Assembly: GCF_013404075.1 (NCBI RefSeq)
Contig: NZ_JACBJQ010000012.1
Span: 1 to 64,000 of the forward strand
DNA: 64,000 bases
Source: Mycolicibacterium vinylchloridicum
GTDB lineage: Bacteria > Actinomycetota > Actinomycetes > Mycobacteriales > Mycobacteriaceae
Direction: 5' to 3'
In this document: piece by piece, positions 16,451 through 25,761 of the stretch
How positions within the stretch are numbered: the first letter of the stretch is position 1
Layout: every line of letters starts with the position of its first letter
Translations under genes and position numbers: made by a program
Notes under the pieces: generated by a model
The model's database searches: none
What the model was told of the DNA's origin: nothing
The model's input: only the letters and a program-made list of their open reading frames with translations

Positions 16451-16858
16451 TCAGTAGCCCCTGGGCAGTGACACTCTCGCCGGAGGTGCGGCGGCGATGT
16501 TCGGTCCGCGGACCGCGTCGGCTTGCATGCCATCAGCATCCAGCGCGCTGTCGGCGTCATTGCTCGCTTTCGACCACAGCCCCGACGTGTGGCATTGCTG
16601 GCCGCCTAGCCCGATTTCGCAGCCGCCGTTCTCGAAGGTGTGACTGTCGAATTGGACACCTTGTGTCGGACGTTCAGAGCCGTGGACCGCGCTGGCCCAC
16701 GAGCCCTGAGTTCCGTCGGCGTCGACCGACCCGGGGTTCGCGGTGAGCCCGTCGGCGTGCGCCATGCCCGCACCGGCGATGGCGGCGGCGAAGCCGGCGG
16801 CGCCGAGCATTCCCGCCATAGAGATCCGGAATCGACGAGAAGGGAGCGTGTTTGCCAT
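16451..16858 (-). CDS. Small secreted protein, mycobacterial, function unknown
   Basis: This is a 135-residue protein with a signal peptide (~1-36, ending in AHAD) and a mature part of ~100 residues containing two Cys (GGCEIGL and QQCHTSG). No enzyme motif is present. The start codon is preceded by GGAGGA at good spacing. A perfect inverted repeat about 100 bases upstream (16956-16979) suggests control by a TetR-type repressor. Confidence 0.65.
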   Translation of the reverse strand: MANTLPSRRFRISMAGMLGAAGFAAAIAGAGMAHADGLTANPGSVDADGTQGSWASAVHGSERPTQGVQFDSHTFENGGCEIGLGGQQCHTSGLWSKASNDADSALDADGMQADAVRGPNIAAAPPARVSLPRGY

Positions 16859-16955
16859 TGGTTCCTCCGTGTGCTGGGTGTTGCACCAGAGGTTCCCATC
16901 GAATTTTTCAAAATAGTAGATCTAGCTGCGAATATAGGCCGAACGGCGGACCCCC

Positions 16956-16979
16956 TTTGTCTACCGAACGGTAGACAAA
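16956..16979. promoter_or_regulatory. Perfect 11-bp inverted repeat, TetR-type operator
   Basis: The arms TTTGTCTACCG and CGGTAGACAAA are separated by AA, giving a 24-bp perfect palindrome. No T-run follows, so it is an operator rather than a terminator. It lies between the 3' end of the tetR gene at 17009 and the start of the secreted protein gene at 16858. The TetR next door is the natural candidate to bind it. Confidence 0.65.
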
Positions 16980-17008
16980 TTGTCGCATCCAGATATTCGC
17001 TGACCGAT

Positions 17009-17659
17009 TTATCGGCGCACCTGAGGGCGCGACTTGCGGGCCTGCCGCTCCTGCGCCAGTGACCGGGTCTCCTCCGACGGCGCCGCGGCGAGCATCGCGG
17101 CGACCGTGTCGATCAGATGGCTGGTGAACAAGCGGTCATCGGCGTGCGGTGCGGTGGCCGCGCGGCGGCCCAGCTCGACCGCCGCGTACACCAGCGCCCC
17201 CAGCCGCGGGTGCAGCGTGCGGGCCACCGGGTCGAACATCGGCTCGAGCAGCTGCCGCCAGCGCTGCAGGCTGGCCGAATGCCCGGTGAAATCGAAGGTG
17301 GGCACCGGGCGGTTCAGCAGGTCGGCGTGGATGCGCAGGAAGGCCGGCCCGCCGTCGGGGTCGGCGAGTTTCGCGGCCAGCGGTGCGACCAGGGCCGAGG
17401 CCATCGACCGCATGGACGGCCGCGTGTCGGCCTCGATCGCGTCGAGCAGCGCATCGCGGCGGGCGTCGACCACCGGCAGGTGCTTGCCGGCGATCGCGGC
17501 CAGCACCCCGGCGCGGTCGGTGAAGTGATACTGCACCGCCATCACGTTGCGTGCGCCGGCTTCGCGGGCGATCTCGCGCAGGCTCACCGCGTCGACCCCG
17601 CGGTCGGCGAACAACCGCTCTGCCGTGGCCACGAGGTTGGCCGAGGTGCCGGCCGCCAT
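17009..17659 (-). CDS. TetR-family transcriptional regulator
   Basis: This is a 216-residue TetR regulator. The N-terminal helix-turn-helix is clear (AERLFADRGVDAVSLREIAREAG, then AVQYHFTDRAGVLAAI), followed by an all-helical ligand-binding region. The start codon shares one base with the stop of the acyl-CoA dehydrogenase gene (TGATG), so the two are cotranscribed and the regulator probably responds to an acyl-CoA or related compound. The inverted repeat just past its 3' end is its probable target. Confidence 0.85.
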   Translation of the reverse strand: MAAGTSANLVATAERLFADRGVDAVSLREIAREAGARNVMAVQYHFTDRAGVLAAIAGKHLPVVDARRDALLDAIEADTRPSMRSMASALVAPLAAKLADPDGGPAFLRIHADLLNRPVPTFDFTGHSASLQRWRQLLEPMFDPVARTLHPRLGALVYAAVELGRRAATAPHADDRLFTSHLIDTVAAMLAAAPSEETRSLAQERQARKSRPQVRR

Positions 17660-18954
17660 CAGAGTTCGGCGACCTCGTGTTCCAGCATCTCGGCCAGCCT
17701 GGCCTGCGCGGCGGCGCGTCTCGTCGGGATGTGCTGCGACGGGAACAGGGTGTCGACGGGCTCGTACTCCTTGAGCGTGCGGCGGGCCACCGTGAGCTTG
17801 TGCACCTCGGTGGGACCATCGGCGATGGCCAGGGACTCCGCACCCACCAACATCTTCACGAACGGCATCTCGTCGGAAACCCCCAGTGCCCCATGCAAAT
17901 GCATGGCCCGTTGCACCACGTCGTGCAAGACCTGCGGCATGGCCACCTTGACCGCGGCGATGTCGCGACGCACCTTCTGGTAGTCGTGGTACTTGTCGAT
18001 CTTCCAGGCAGTGCGCAGCACCAGCAGCCGGAACTGTTCGATCTGGATCCAGCTATCGGCGATCTTCTCCTGCGTCATCTGATAGTCGCCCAACGGCCCC
18101 ATCCGGGTCTTGCGAGACACCGCACGTTCACACATCATGTCGAAAGCCTTGCGGGCCAGGGCGATTGTGCGCATCGCGTGGTGCACACGGCCACCGCCGA
18201 GCCGGGTCTGCGCGATCGCGAACGCCTGCCCCTCACCGCCGAGCACGTGGTCGGCAGGCACTCGAACGTCGTTGTAGCGGATGTAGCCGTGCCCGGCACG
18301 GTCGTCGGACTCGCCCCCGACCCCGACGTTGCGGATGATCTCGATGCCAGGTGTCTCGGCTGGCACGATGAACAGCGACATCTTCTGGTGGGTACGGGCT
18401 TCCGGGTTCGTCACGACCATGACAATGAAGAACGAGGCGTTGCGGGCGTTGGAGGAAAACCACTTTTCGCCGTTGATCACCCACTCGTCACCGTCGCGTT
18501 CGGCGTGCGTGGTGAACAGCCCGGGGTCGGAACCGCCGTGCGGTTCGGTCATCGAATAGCACGACGAGATCTCACCATTGAGCAGCGGCTGCAGATAGCG
18601 CTCCTTCTGCTCCTCGGTACCGAACATGGCGAGGATCTCGGCGTTGCCGGAGTCCGGCGCCTGCGAACCGAAAACCGAAGGTGCCCAACGAGACCGGCCG
18701 ACGATCTCGTTCAGCAGCGCCAGCTTGACCTGCCCGTAGCCCTGCCCGCCCAACTCCGGGCCCAGGTGCGCGGCCCACAGCCCCTGGTCGCGGACCTGCT
18801 GTTGCAGCGGGCGCAGCACCCGTAGCACCTCGGGGTTGGTTTTCTCGTAAGGGTCCAGCGGTGCGAAGTCCAGCGGCTCGAGCTGATCGCGCATGAACTC
18901 CTCGACCCAGTCGAGCTTCTTCTGGTAGTCGGGGTCGGTTTCAAAGTCCCACAT
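17659..18954 (-). CDS. Acyl-CoA dehydrogenase (ACAD10/11-like)
   Basis: This is a 431-residue FAD-dependent acyl-CoA dehydrogenase. Visible are the substrate/FAD segment CYSMTEPHGGSDP, the motif for the central beta domain (VINGEKWFSSNARNA), the C-terminal HGALGVSD and DGPTEVHK, where ACAD10/11-type enzymes carry the active-site region. It would introduce a 2,3-double bond in an acyl-CoA. I chose the start at MWDFETDP because that is typical of the family; in-frame ATGs at 18966 and 18978 are possible. It is the first gene of an operon with the TetR at 17009. Confidence 0.88.
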   Translation of the reverse strand: MWDFETDPDYQKKLDWVEEFMRDQLEPLDFAPLDPYEKTNPEVLRVLRPLQQQVRDQGLWAAHLGPELGGQGYGQVKLALLNEIVGRSRWAPSVFGSQAPDSGNAEILAMFGTEEQKERYLQPLLNGEISSCYSMTEPHGGSDPGLFTTHAERDGDEWVINGEKWFSSNARNASFFIVMVVTNPEARTHQKMSLFIVPAETPGIEIIRNVGVGGESDDRAGHGYIRYNDVRVPADHVLGGEGQAFAIAQTRLGGGRVHHAMRTIALARKAFDMMCERAVSRKTRMGPLGDYQMTQEKIADSWIQIEQFRLLVLRTAWKIDKYHDYQKVRRDIAAVKVAMPQVLHDVVQRAMHLHGALGVSDEMPFVKMLVGAESLAIADGPTEVHKLTVARRTLKEYEPVDTLFPSQHIPTRRAAAQARLAEMLEHEVAEL

Positions 18955-19034
18955 GGCCGCGAGCATAAACTGATGCAACTGTATTAATCAATGACTCCCG
19001 GTTGCGCAATCCTTCGATCAGGCATGCTTCCACC

Positions 19035-19868
19035 GTGCTGTTGCTCAGCCGAGTCATCGGTCACCACGTGCGAGATCCCGGCGGGCAGGTGGTCGGCCGA
19101 CTGACCGACCTGACCGTCAGCCTGGCTCAGGAGTCCGGGCGGCATCGGGTCCAGCGGGTGTTGGTCCAACCACGCCACGGTGCGGCGCTGCTGGTGCCCT
19201 GGGATCGGGTGACCATATTCGAACGCGGCCGTGTCGTACTGTCCACGTCCACCGCCGACACCGCCGCCGCAATGCGTGAGTACGAGATTCTGCTGGGGCG
19301 AGACGTCTTGGACACCCAGGTCATCGATGTCGTCGGCCAGCGTCTGGCACGCGTTGCCGACGTGGTGCTGGCCCGCACCGATGGCGGCGGTATCGAACTC
19401 GTCGGGGTCGACGTCGGGTTCGGCGCCGTGCTACGCCGACTTGGATTGGGCGGATTTGCCGGACGTTTCGGCGCGGACGTCATCGCCTGGACCGACGTGC
19501 ACCTGACGTCGGAGCGCGGGCACGTCGTTCAGCTCGGCAGCCCACGCGCTGTCGTGCACCACCTCGATGCTCGCGAACTTGCCGGACTCGTCAGTCGACT
19601 CGACACCGAGTCGGCCGCCGACGTTCTGGCGGCCGGAGGCCCCGCCGTCGCCGCCGCCGTCGTCCGCGCCGCGCACCCGGTGGTCGGCGAACGGGTGTTG
19701 CGGGCGATGCCCAGAACCGATGCGGCCCGCATCGTGGCGGCGATGCCCGAGGAGCACGCCGGTCGATGGCGTCAGCGGCTCGAACAGGTGCCTGCGCTGC
19801 GTGGGCGGCGCTTCCTTCGGTCGCGGGTGTGGCCACGGCGGCGGCATACCGGGGTGGTGTCGTCATGA
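19035..19868 (+). CDS. PRC-barrel / MgtE N-terminal-domain-like protein
   Basis: This is a 277-residue soluble protein. The first ~170 residues contain two PRC-barrel-like halves (VIGHHVRDPGGQVVGRLTDL and DVLDTQVIDVVGQRLARVADV). The rest resembles the helical MgtE N-domain (HHLDARELAGLVSRLDTESAADVLA; ARIVAAMPEEHAGRW). GTG 19035 is chosen just before LLLSRVIG. Its stop overlaps the NRAMP-like gene (ATGA). MgtE N-domains gate magnesium channels by sensing magnesium, so this may regulate the coupled transporter. Confidence 0.75.
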   Translation: MLLLSRVIGHHVRDPGGQVVGRLTDLTVSLAQESGRHRVQRVLVQPRHGAALLVPWDRVTIFERGRVVLSTSTADTAAAMREYEILLGRDVLDTQVIDVVGQRLARVADVVLARTDGGGIELVGVDVGFGAVLRRLGLGGFAGRFGADVIAWTDVHLTSERGHVVQLGSPRAVVHHLDARELAGLVSRLDTESAADVLAAGGPAVAAAVVRAAHPVVGERVLRAMPRTDAARIVAAMPEEHAGRWRQRLEQVPALRGRRFLRSRVWPRRRHTGVVSS

Positions 19869-21118
19869 CCACGCGCACCACCAAGCGGTTCGGTGCGCTG
19901 CTGGCCGTCGTCGGACCCGGACTTCTTGCCGGACTGTCAGACGACGACCCGGCCGGAATCACCACCTACTCGGTACTCGGAGCGGAGCACGGTTACCAAC
20001 TGCTGTGGGTCCTGCTGCTGTCCACCATCGCCCTGGTTGTCTTCCACAGCCTCGCTGCTCGCATGGGTGTGGTGACCGGTCAGGGCCTGATCGGTTTGGT
20101 GCGCCAGCGTTACGGCGTCACGGTCGGGGCGGTCGCACTTGCTGCGCTCGTGGTCGCCAACATCGGTACCACATGCGCTGAATTCGCCGGCATAGCAGCC
20201 GGATTCGAGCTGTTCGGGGTCAGCCGCTATGTGAGTGTCCCGGCTGCGGCGGTCGCGGTGTCGCTGCTGGTCCTCCGGGGCAGTTTCCATCGGGTCGAAC
20301 GGTTGTTGCTGGCAGTGTCCACGGTGTTCCTGGCCTACGTGGCCTCGGGAATCTTGGCCAAGCCCGACTGGGGTGCCGCGCTGCACGGCACCTTTGTGCC
20401 CACGATGCCGATGACCGGGTCTGCGATCGTGATCGTCACGGCCACCCTGGGCACCACGCTGGCGCCGTGGGGCCTGTCCTTCATGCAGTCCTACGCGGTG
20501 GACAAGAAATTGCGCACCGGCGACCTGCCACTGGAGCGGGTCGATGTCGTCACCGGCGCGGTACTGACGGGGGTCATCGGCTTCTTCGTGGTGGTGGCGT
20601 GCGCGGCGACGTTGCACCGGGGCGGGCATGGTATCGCCGATGCGGCTGACGCCGCAATCGCCTTGCAGCCGTTGGCCGGTGAGGCAGCGGCCGCGCTCTT
20701 CGGGATCGGATTGATCGGTGCGGCGCTTCTGGCGGCGTCGATCCTGCCGCTGTCCACCGCGTACTCCGTGTGCGAATACGTGGGCGTGGAAGCCGCGATC
20801 GACGACTCGTATCACGACGCGCGCACTTTCTACCTGACGTATGGGATTGTCACTGCGATCGGTGCGGTGATCGTGCTGGCTCCCAACGCCCCGCTGGTGG
20901 CGATCCTGGTCGGTACCCAGGTGGTCAACGCGGTGCTGCTGGTGCCGCTGATGATCGCAATGATCGGGCTGGGCCGAGACCGCGACCTCATGGGCCGGTT
21001 CGCAATCAGTCGCAGGGGCGTAATCGGTTATGGCGTGACCACCGCGCTGGTACTGATGTGTGTGTTGGCACTGGGCGTGAGCACGCTCGTCGGCGCAGCA
21101 GAAGGGAGCGCACCGTGA
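19865..21118 (+). CDS. NRAMP/SLC11-like divalent metal transporter with altered metal-site motifs
   Basis: This is a 417-residue membrane protein with ~11 helices and the NRAMP fold. The helix 1 motif reads GLSDDDPAGITTY instead of the canonical DPGN, and helix 6 reads TLGTTLAPWGLSF where manganese/iron transporters have MPH. These changes are like those of NRAMP-related magnesium transporters, so specificity for magnesium or another hard cation is an inference. It is coupled on both sides, by ATGA to the MgtE-like protein and by GTGA to the hydratase. Confidence 0.8.
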   Translation: MTTRTTKRFGALLAVVGPGLLAGLSDDDPAGITTYSVLGAEHGYQLLWVLLLSTIALVVFHSLAARMGVVTGQGLIGLVRQRYGVTVGAVALAALVVANIGTTCAEFAGIAAGFELFGVSRYVSVPAAAVAVSLLVLRGSFHRVERLLLAVSTVFLAYVASGILAKPDWGAALHGTFVPTMPMTGSAIVIVTATLGTTLAPWGLSFMQSYAVDKKLRTGDLPLERVDVVTGAVLTGVIGFFVVVACAATLHRGGHGIADAADAAIALQPLAGEAAAALFGIGLIGAALLAASILPLSTAYSVCEYVGVEAAIDDSYHDARTFYLTYGIVTAIGAVIVLAPNAPLVAILVGTQVVNAVLLVPLMIAMIGLGRDRDLMGRFAISRRGVIGYGVTTALVLMCVLALGVSTLVGAAEGSAP

Positions 21119-21915
21119 GCAACCCGACCACAGTCCGCGTCGACGTCGATTCCTCCGGCGTCGCCCTGATCACCTTCGACGGTCCGGAGCGGCTCAATGC
21201 GTTCTCCGCCGAGACCGCCGCCGCGCTCGGCGAGGCCTACCGCCGATGCGATGCCGACGACACCGTCCGCGCCGTCGTGCTCACCGGAGCCGGCCGCGCA
21301 TTCTGCGCCGGTGCTGACATGACGGCCGCGGCCGCAGCATTCGAGCGCCCCGAGGACGGATTCAGCGCCTCACCCGTCCAGCCGCCGGCCTGGCGGGTGC
21401 GCAAGCTGGTGATCGCCGCGGTCAACGGGCACGCCATCGGGATCGGCCTCACGCTGGCGCTGCAATGCGATATCCGGCTGGTCGCCCAGGACGCCAGGCT
21501 GGCTATCCCGCAGGTACGCCGGGGCGTGGTGGGCGACTGCGCGGTGCACTACACCCTCAAGCGCGCCGTCGGCCTGGCCGTGGCCGCCGACGTCCTGCTC
21601 ACCGGCCGCACGTTCACCGGCAGCGAGGCTGCCGCATTGGGCATCGCCAGCCGCGCCCTGCCCGCCGATGAGGTGCTGCCTGCGGCGCTGGACCTGGCCA
21701 GGGATGTGGCCGTCAACGCCAACCCCGCCTCGCTGGCCTACAGCAAGCGACTCCTGTGGGCTGAGACGAACGTCGACGAGGTGGCCGCGCAGGAGACTAC
21801 GGTGCACCTGAAACTGATGGGCGGTCCGGACGCGGCCGAGGGGCCGGCCGCCTGGCGGGAGAAACGCCCGCCGGTATGGCATTCCACCGCCAGCCAGACA
21901 GGAGACCCGGCGTGA
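21115..21915 (+). CDS. Enoyl-CoA hydratase/isomerase family protein
   Basis: This is a 266-residue crotonase-fold enzyme that would hydrate or isomerise an enoyl-CoA. The oxyanion-hole segments GRAFCAGADM and NGHAIGIGLTLALQCDIR are present, as is the family's IPQVRRGVVGD region; the usual first catalytic Glu position is not obvious, so the exact reaction is open. It starts at GTG 21115 after GAAGGGAG, overlapping the transporter stop, and ends overlapping the SDR gene. Lipid-type enzymes in one operon with a metal transporter are unusual. Confidence 0.85.
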   Translation: MSNPTTVRVDVDSSGVALITFDGPERLNAFSAETAAALGEAYRRCDADDTVRAVVLTGAGRAFCAGADMTAAAAAFERPEDGFSASPVQPPAWRVRKLVIAAVNGHAIGIGLTLALQCDIRLVAQDARLAIPQVRRGVVGDCAVHYTLKRAVGLAVAADVLLTGRTFTGSEAAALGIASRALPADEVLPAALDLARDVAVNANPASLAYSKRLLWAETNVDEVAAQETTVHLKLMGGPDAAEGPAAWREKRPPVWHSTASQTGDPA

Positions 21916-22802
21916 GCTCACCGTCCACCAGCGACGTCCTCGACGGCATCGACCTGACCGGACGCACGGTGGTGATCACCGGTGCCTCCACGGGGCTGGG
22001 ACTGCAGACCGCGCGGGCGTTGCAGGGCGCCGGGGCGACGATCGTGGCCGCGGTGCGCGATATCGACAAAACCCGAGAATCCATCGACTGCGAGACCGTC
22101 GCGCTCGAACTCGGCGACCTGCGCTCGGCACGGGCCGCGGCCGAGACGATCGCCGGGCGCCACGACCGCATCGACGTGCTGATCAACAACGCCGGGGTGA
22201 TGGCGCCGCCACTGTCGCGCACCGCACAGGGCTACGAAATGCAGCTCGGCACCAACCATCTCGGGCATTTCGTGCTGACGACGGCACTGGCCGACCGCTT
22301 CGTGGACGGCACCCGCATCGTCAACCTGAGCAGCCGCGGGCACCAGCTCAGCGGAATCCGGTGGCACGACCCCAACTACGACGACGAGAGCGCCTACGAC
22401 AAGTGGCAGGCCTACGGCCAGAGCAAGACCGCCAATGTGTTGTTCACCGTTGAGGCGCAGCGGCGCTGGGGCCCGCGCGGCGTGCATTCCTTCGCCGTGC
22501 ATCCCGGGGTCGTCTACACCGACCTGGCCCGGCACATGACCCGCGACGATTTCAGCGAGGGTGGCACCCTGGCCAACCTCGAGGTGACCGACGTCGCCCA
22601 CGGTGCGGCCACCACGGTGTGGGCCGCGACCAGCCCCGACCTCGACGGGCTCGGCGGGCGCTACCTCGAGGACTGCCGCATCGCCGATCCGCAGGTGGAC
22701 GGCATCGAGGGCGGGTATGCGGCCTGGGCCGTCGACCCCGAGCAGGCGGCCCGGCTGTGGGACTGGTCGCAGCGACAGGCCGCACTTATTTTGGGTGGCT
22801 AA
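21912..22802 (+). CDS. Short-chain dehydrogenase/reductase
   Basis: This is a 296-residue SDR, close in layout to retinol dehydrogenase/WW-domain oxidoreductase-type enzymes. The Rossmann motif TGASTGLG is near the N-terminus, NNAGVM follows, the catalytic Ser lies in NLSSRGHQ, and the Tyr-Lys pair in YGQSKTANV. It would use NAD(P)H. GTG 21912 overlaps the hydratase stop (GTGA). It is the last gene of the coupled PRC/NRAMP/hydratase/SDR operon; the acetyltransferase follows 6 bases later. Confidence 0.88.
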   Translation: MSSPSTSDVLDGIDLTGRTVVITGASTGLGLQTARALQGAGATIVAAVRDIDKTRESIDCETVALELGDLRSARAAAETIAGRHDRIDVLINNAGVMAPPLSRTAQGYEMQLGTNHLGHFVLTTALADRFVDGTRIVNLSSRGHQLSGIRWHDPNYDDESAYDKWQAYGQSKTANVLFTVEAQRRWGPRGVHSFAVHPGVVYTDLARHMTRDDFSEGGTLANLEVTDVAHGAATTVWAATSPDLDGLGGRYLEDCRIADPQVDGIEGGYAAWAVDPEQAARLWDWSQRQAALILGG

Positions 22803-22808
22803 CCTGCA

Positions 22809-23417
22809 GTGGTGCCCATCGACGTCCGTCGCGCCCGCAAGGGCGACATCCCCGCGCTAGCGCAGGTGTTGGGGCGGGCTTTTCAAGACGACCCCGTGAT
22901 GGCGTGGGTGCAACCCGACGCCGCGCGTCGCAAGGCGGCGCTGCCCGGACTGTTCAGTGCCCTGACCCGGCACCACTTTCTGGCAGGTCGCGGCACCGAG
23001 GTGGCAGCGTCCGACGACGGGGTGGGCGCCGCAGCGCTGTGGGATCCCCCCGGGCGGTGGACGCAGTCCCCGCGCGAGCAGCTCGCGATGCTGCCCGGCG
23101 TGATGCGCGCCTTCCGGGGCCGGCTCGCGGCCGCGCGGACCGTCACCGACATGATGAAGGCCAATCATCCCGAGGAACCGCACTGGTATCTGGCCATGAT
23201 CGGCAGCGACCCGACAGTGCGGGGTGGCGGGTACGGGCGCGCCCTCATGCAGTCCCGGCTGGATCGGTGCGACGCGGAATACGCGCCTGCCTATCTGGAG
23301 TCCAGCAACCCCGACAACATCCCGTACTACGAGCGGTTCGGCTTCGAGGTGACCGGCGAACTCACGCTGCCCGAAGGCGGGCCGTCGCTGTGGCCGATGT
23401 GGCGGGCGCCGCGCTAA
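22809..23417 (+). CDS. GNAT-family N-acetyltransferase
   Basis: This 202-residue protein has the GNAT fold: an N-terminal RRARKGDIPALAQVLGRAF segment, the acetyl-CoA-binding motif A (VRGGGYGRALMQ) near residue 140, and the C-terminal SSNPDNIPYYERFGFEV strand-helix. The acceptor substrate is unknown. Start is GTG 22809, or GTG 22812 immediately after. It follows the SDR gene by 6 bases and may be its last operon partner. Confidence 0.85.
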   Translation: MVPIDVRRARKGDIPALAQVLGRAFQDDPVMAWVQPDAARRKAALPGLFSALTRHHFLAGRGTEVAASDDGVGAAALWDPPGRWTQSPREQLAMLPGVMRAFRGRLAAARTVTDMMKANHPEEPHWYLAMIGSDPTVRGGGYGRALMQSRLDRCDAEYAPAYLESSNPDNIPYYERFGFEVTGELTLPEGGPSLWPMWRAPR

Positions 23418-23628
23418 CCGACGGCCGTGAGTGCGTTGTTTCCTGAGCGTTTGCTGGTCGCTTGGAAATACTTGAATTCAAGATGTTCAAAACTGCGCAT
23501 CGCACGTTCCTGATTGTGATAATCGGGCCGGGTGCAAAACGGGTCATGGCGGGTCCCCCGGAGGGGAGGGGATCGGCCGTGATCTGGTTCTTTACGATGC
23601 ACAAGGCGTATTTCCAGCGGTGAACGCC

Positions 23629-25761
23629 CTACTGAACTGCTCGTAGCACCATCATCGCGCGCGGCTCGATGTGCAGCGGTGCACCAGCCTTCACCACCCC
23701 AGTGTCTTCGGTTTCCCCAGTTCCAGTGGCTGTGTCGAGAACCGGCCACCATGCTTTTCCAAACTCAGCCGGCGGCAGGGTGAACTCGATGGGCTCGTGG
23801 TGGGCGTTGAAGCACATGACGAAGGATTCGTCGATGACGCGCTGGCCACGGGCGTCCAGGTCGGGAATGCCGTGGCCATTGAGGTAGACCGCCACCGATT
23901 TGCCAAAGCCGGAGTCCCAATCGTCGTCGCTCATCTCCGACCCGTCCGGGCGGAACCAGGAGATGTCAGGCACGCCTTTGCTGCCCCGGCGGCGGACTGG
24001 CCGGCCGTTGAAGAAGCGCCGCCGGCGGAACACCGGATGCGCCGCGCGCAGCGCCGACACCGTGGCGGTGAAGTCGAGCAGTCCGGCGTCGGCGCCGGCC
24101 CAGTCGATCCAGGTGATCTCGTTGTCCTGGCAGTAGCCGTTGTTGTTGCCGCCCTGCGTTCGGCCGAGCTCGTCGCCGTGGCAGATCATCGGAACGCCCT
24201 GGGACAGGATGGTCGTCGCAATCAGGTTGCGCTGCTGGCGAGTTCGTAGTGCGTTGATCTCGGGGTCGAGTGTGGGGCCTTCGACGCCGCAGTTCCACGA
24301 CTTGTTGTTGCTCTCGCCGTCGTTGTTGTCCTCGCCGTTGTCTTCGTTGTGTTTCTCGTTGTAGGACACCAGGTCCCGCAACGTGAAGCCGTCGTGGGCG
24401 GTGACGAAGTTGATCGAGGCGACCGGACGACGCGCGGTGTGCTCGTAGAGATCGGCCGAGCCGGTCAGCCGGGAAGCGAACTCGCCTAGGCTGGCGTCTT
24501 CCCCGCGCCAGAAGTCGCGGACGGTGTCGCGGAACTTGCCGTTCCACTCCGTCCACTGCGGCGGAAAGTTGCCGACCTGGTAGCCGCCGGGGCCGACGTC
24601 CCATGGCTCGGCGATGAGCTTGACCTGGCTGACTGTTGGATCTTGTTGCACCAGTTCGAAAAACGTGCTCAGCCGGTCGACGTCGTAGAACTCGCGGGCC
24701 AGCGTGGACGCCAGGTCGAAGCGGAAACCGTCCACGTGCATCTCCAGCACCCAGTAGCGCAACGAATCCATGATCAGTTGGAGCGAATGGGGGTGCCCGA
24801 CGTTGAGGCTGTTGCCGGTACCCGTGTAGTCCATGTAGTAGCGCTTGTCGTCGTCGACGAGCCGGTAGTAGGCGGCGTTGTCGAGGCCTCGGAACGACAC
24901 CGTCGGCCCGAGGTGGTTGCCTTCAGCGGTGTGGTTGTAGACGACGTCGAGGATCACCTCGATGCCGGCCTCGTGCAATGCGCGCACCATTGCCTTGAAC
25001 TCCTGAACTTGGCCGCCAGGGGTGGTGCTGGCCGAGTATTTGCTGTCCGGGGCGAAGAACCCAATCGTGTTGTATCCCCAGTAGTTCGACAGACCCTTGT
25101 CGATCAGGGTGGAATCGTTGGCGAAGTGGTGCACCGGCATCAGCTCGATCGCGGTGGCGCCCAACTCTTTCAGGTGCTCGATGATCACCGGGTGGGCGAT
25201 CGCCGAGTAGGTTCCACGGGCATTGTCCGGAATGTCGGGATGGGTTTGGGTCAGACCCTTGACGTGTGCCTCGTAGATCACGCTGTCGGCGTACTCGCGC
25301 TGCGGCGGCCGGTCCACTCCCCAGTCGAAGTACGGGTTGATGACCACCGACTTGGGCATACTCGCCGCCGAGTCGTCGTCGTTGCGGCTATCCGGGTCAC
25401 CGAAGTTGTAGCCGAACAGCGACTGGTTCCAGTCGAAGGTGCCGTCGATGGCCTTGGCGTAGGGGTCTAGAAGAAGCTTGTTCGGATTACAGCGTTGGCC
25501 TTCGGTGGGATCGTAAGGGCCGTACACCCGATATCCGTAGCGCTGGCCAGGTTCCACGCCGGGCAGGTAGCCGTGCCAGACGAAACCGTCGACCTCGGGC
25601 AGGACGATGCGGGTCTCGGTGCCGTCCTCGTCGAAGAGGCACAGCTCGACTCGCTCGGCCACCTCCGAGAACACCCCGAAATTGGTGCCGTAGCCGTCGT
25701 AGGTGGCACCCAGAGGATAGGCCTTACCCGGCCATACCTCGAGTGCGGCGGCGTTGGTCAC
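23629..25761 (-). CDS. glgX: Glycogen debranching enzyme (GlgX/TreX type)
   Basis: This is a 710-residue GH13 enzyme that hydrolyses alpha-1,6 branches of glycogen. An N-terminal CBM48-like domain (YPLGATYDGYGTNFGVFSE) precedes the catalytic barrel, with the nucleophile Asp in GFRFDLAS, the acid/base Glu in LIAEPWDVG and the Asp in TAHDGFTL. The length is normal for GlgX. The GTG start at 25761 is set by AAGGGAG. In M. tuberculosis the gene sits with treY/treZ; here it stands alone, antisense to both neighbours. Confidence 0.93.
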   Translation of the reverse strand: MTNAAALEVWPGKAYPLGATYDGYGTNFGVFSEVAERVELCLFDEDGTETRIVLPEVDGFVWHGYLPGVEPGQRYGYRVYGPYDPTEGQRCNPNKLLLDPYAKAIDGTFDWNQSLFGYNFGDPDSRNDDDSAASMPKSVVINPYFDWGVDRPPQREYADSVIYEAHVKGLTQTHPDIPDNARGTYSAIAHPVIIEHLKELGATAIELMPVHHFANDSTLIDKGLSNYWGYNTIGFFAPDSKYSASTTPGGQVQEFKAMVRALHEAGIEVILDVVYNHTAEGNHLGPTVSFRGLDNAAYYRLVDDDKRYYMDYTGTGNSLNVGHPHSLQLIMDSLRYWVLEMHVDGFRFDLASTLAREFYDVDRLSTFFELVQQDPTVSQVKLIAEPWDVGPGGYQVGNFPPQWTEWNGKFRDTVRDFWRGEDASLGEFASRLTGSADLYEHTARRPVASINFVTAHDGFTLRDLVSYNEKHNEDNGEDNNDGESNNKSWNCGVEGPTLDPEINALRTRQQRNLIATTILSQGVPMICHGDELGRTQGGNNNGYCQDNEITWIDWAGADAGLLDFTATVSALRAAHPVFRRRRFFNGRPVRRRGSKGVPDISWFRPDGSEMSDDDWDSGFGKSVAVYLNGHGIPDLDARGQRVIDESFVMCFNAHHEPIEFTLPPAEFGKAWWPVLDTATGTGETEDTGVVKAGAPLHIEPRAMMVLRAVQ

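Noticed and set aside
17551..18825. 424-codon + strand frame opposite the acyl-CoA dehydrogenase
   Set aside because: Exactly antisense to a gene with clear motifs; residues are His/Arg/Gly-rich without a fold signal.
23471..23482. Palindrome CTTGAATTCAAG in the glgX/GNAT gap
   Set aside because: Short and not placed at a promoter; not enough to call an operator.
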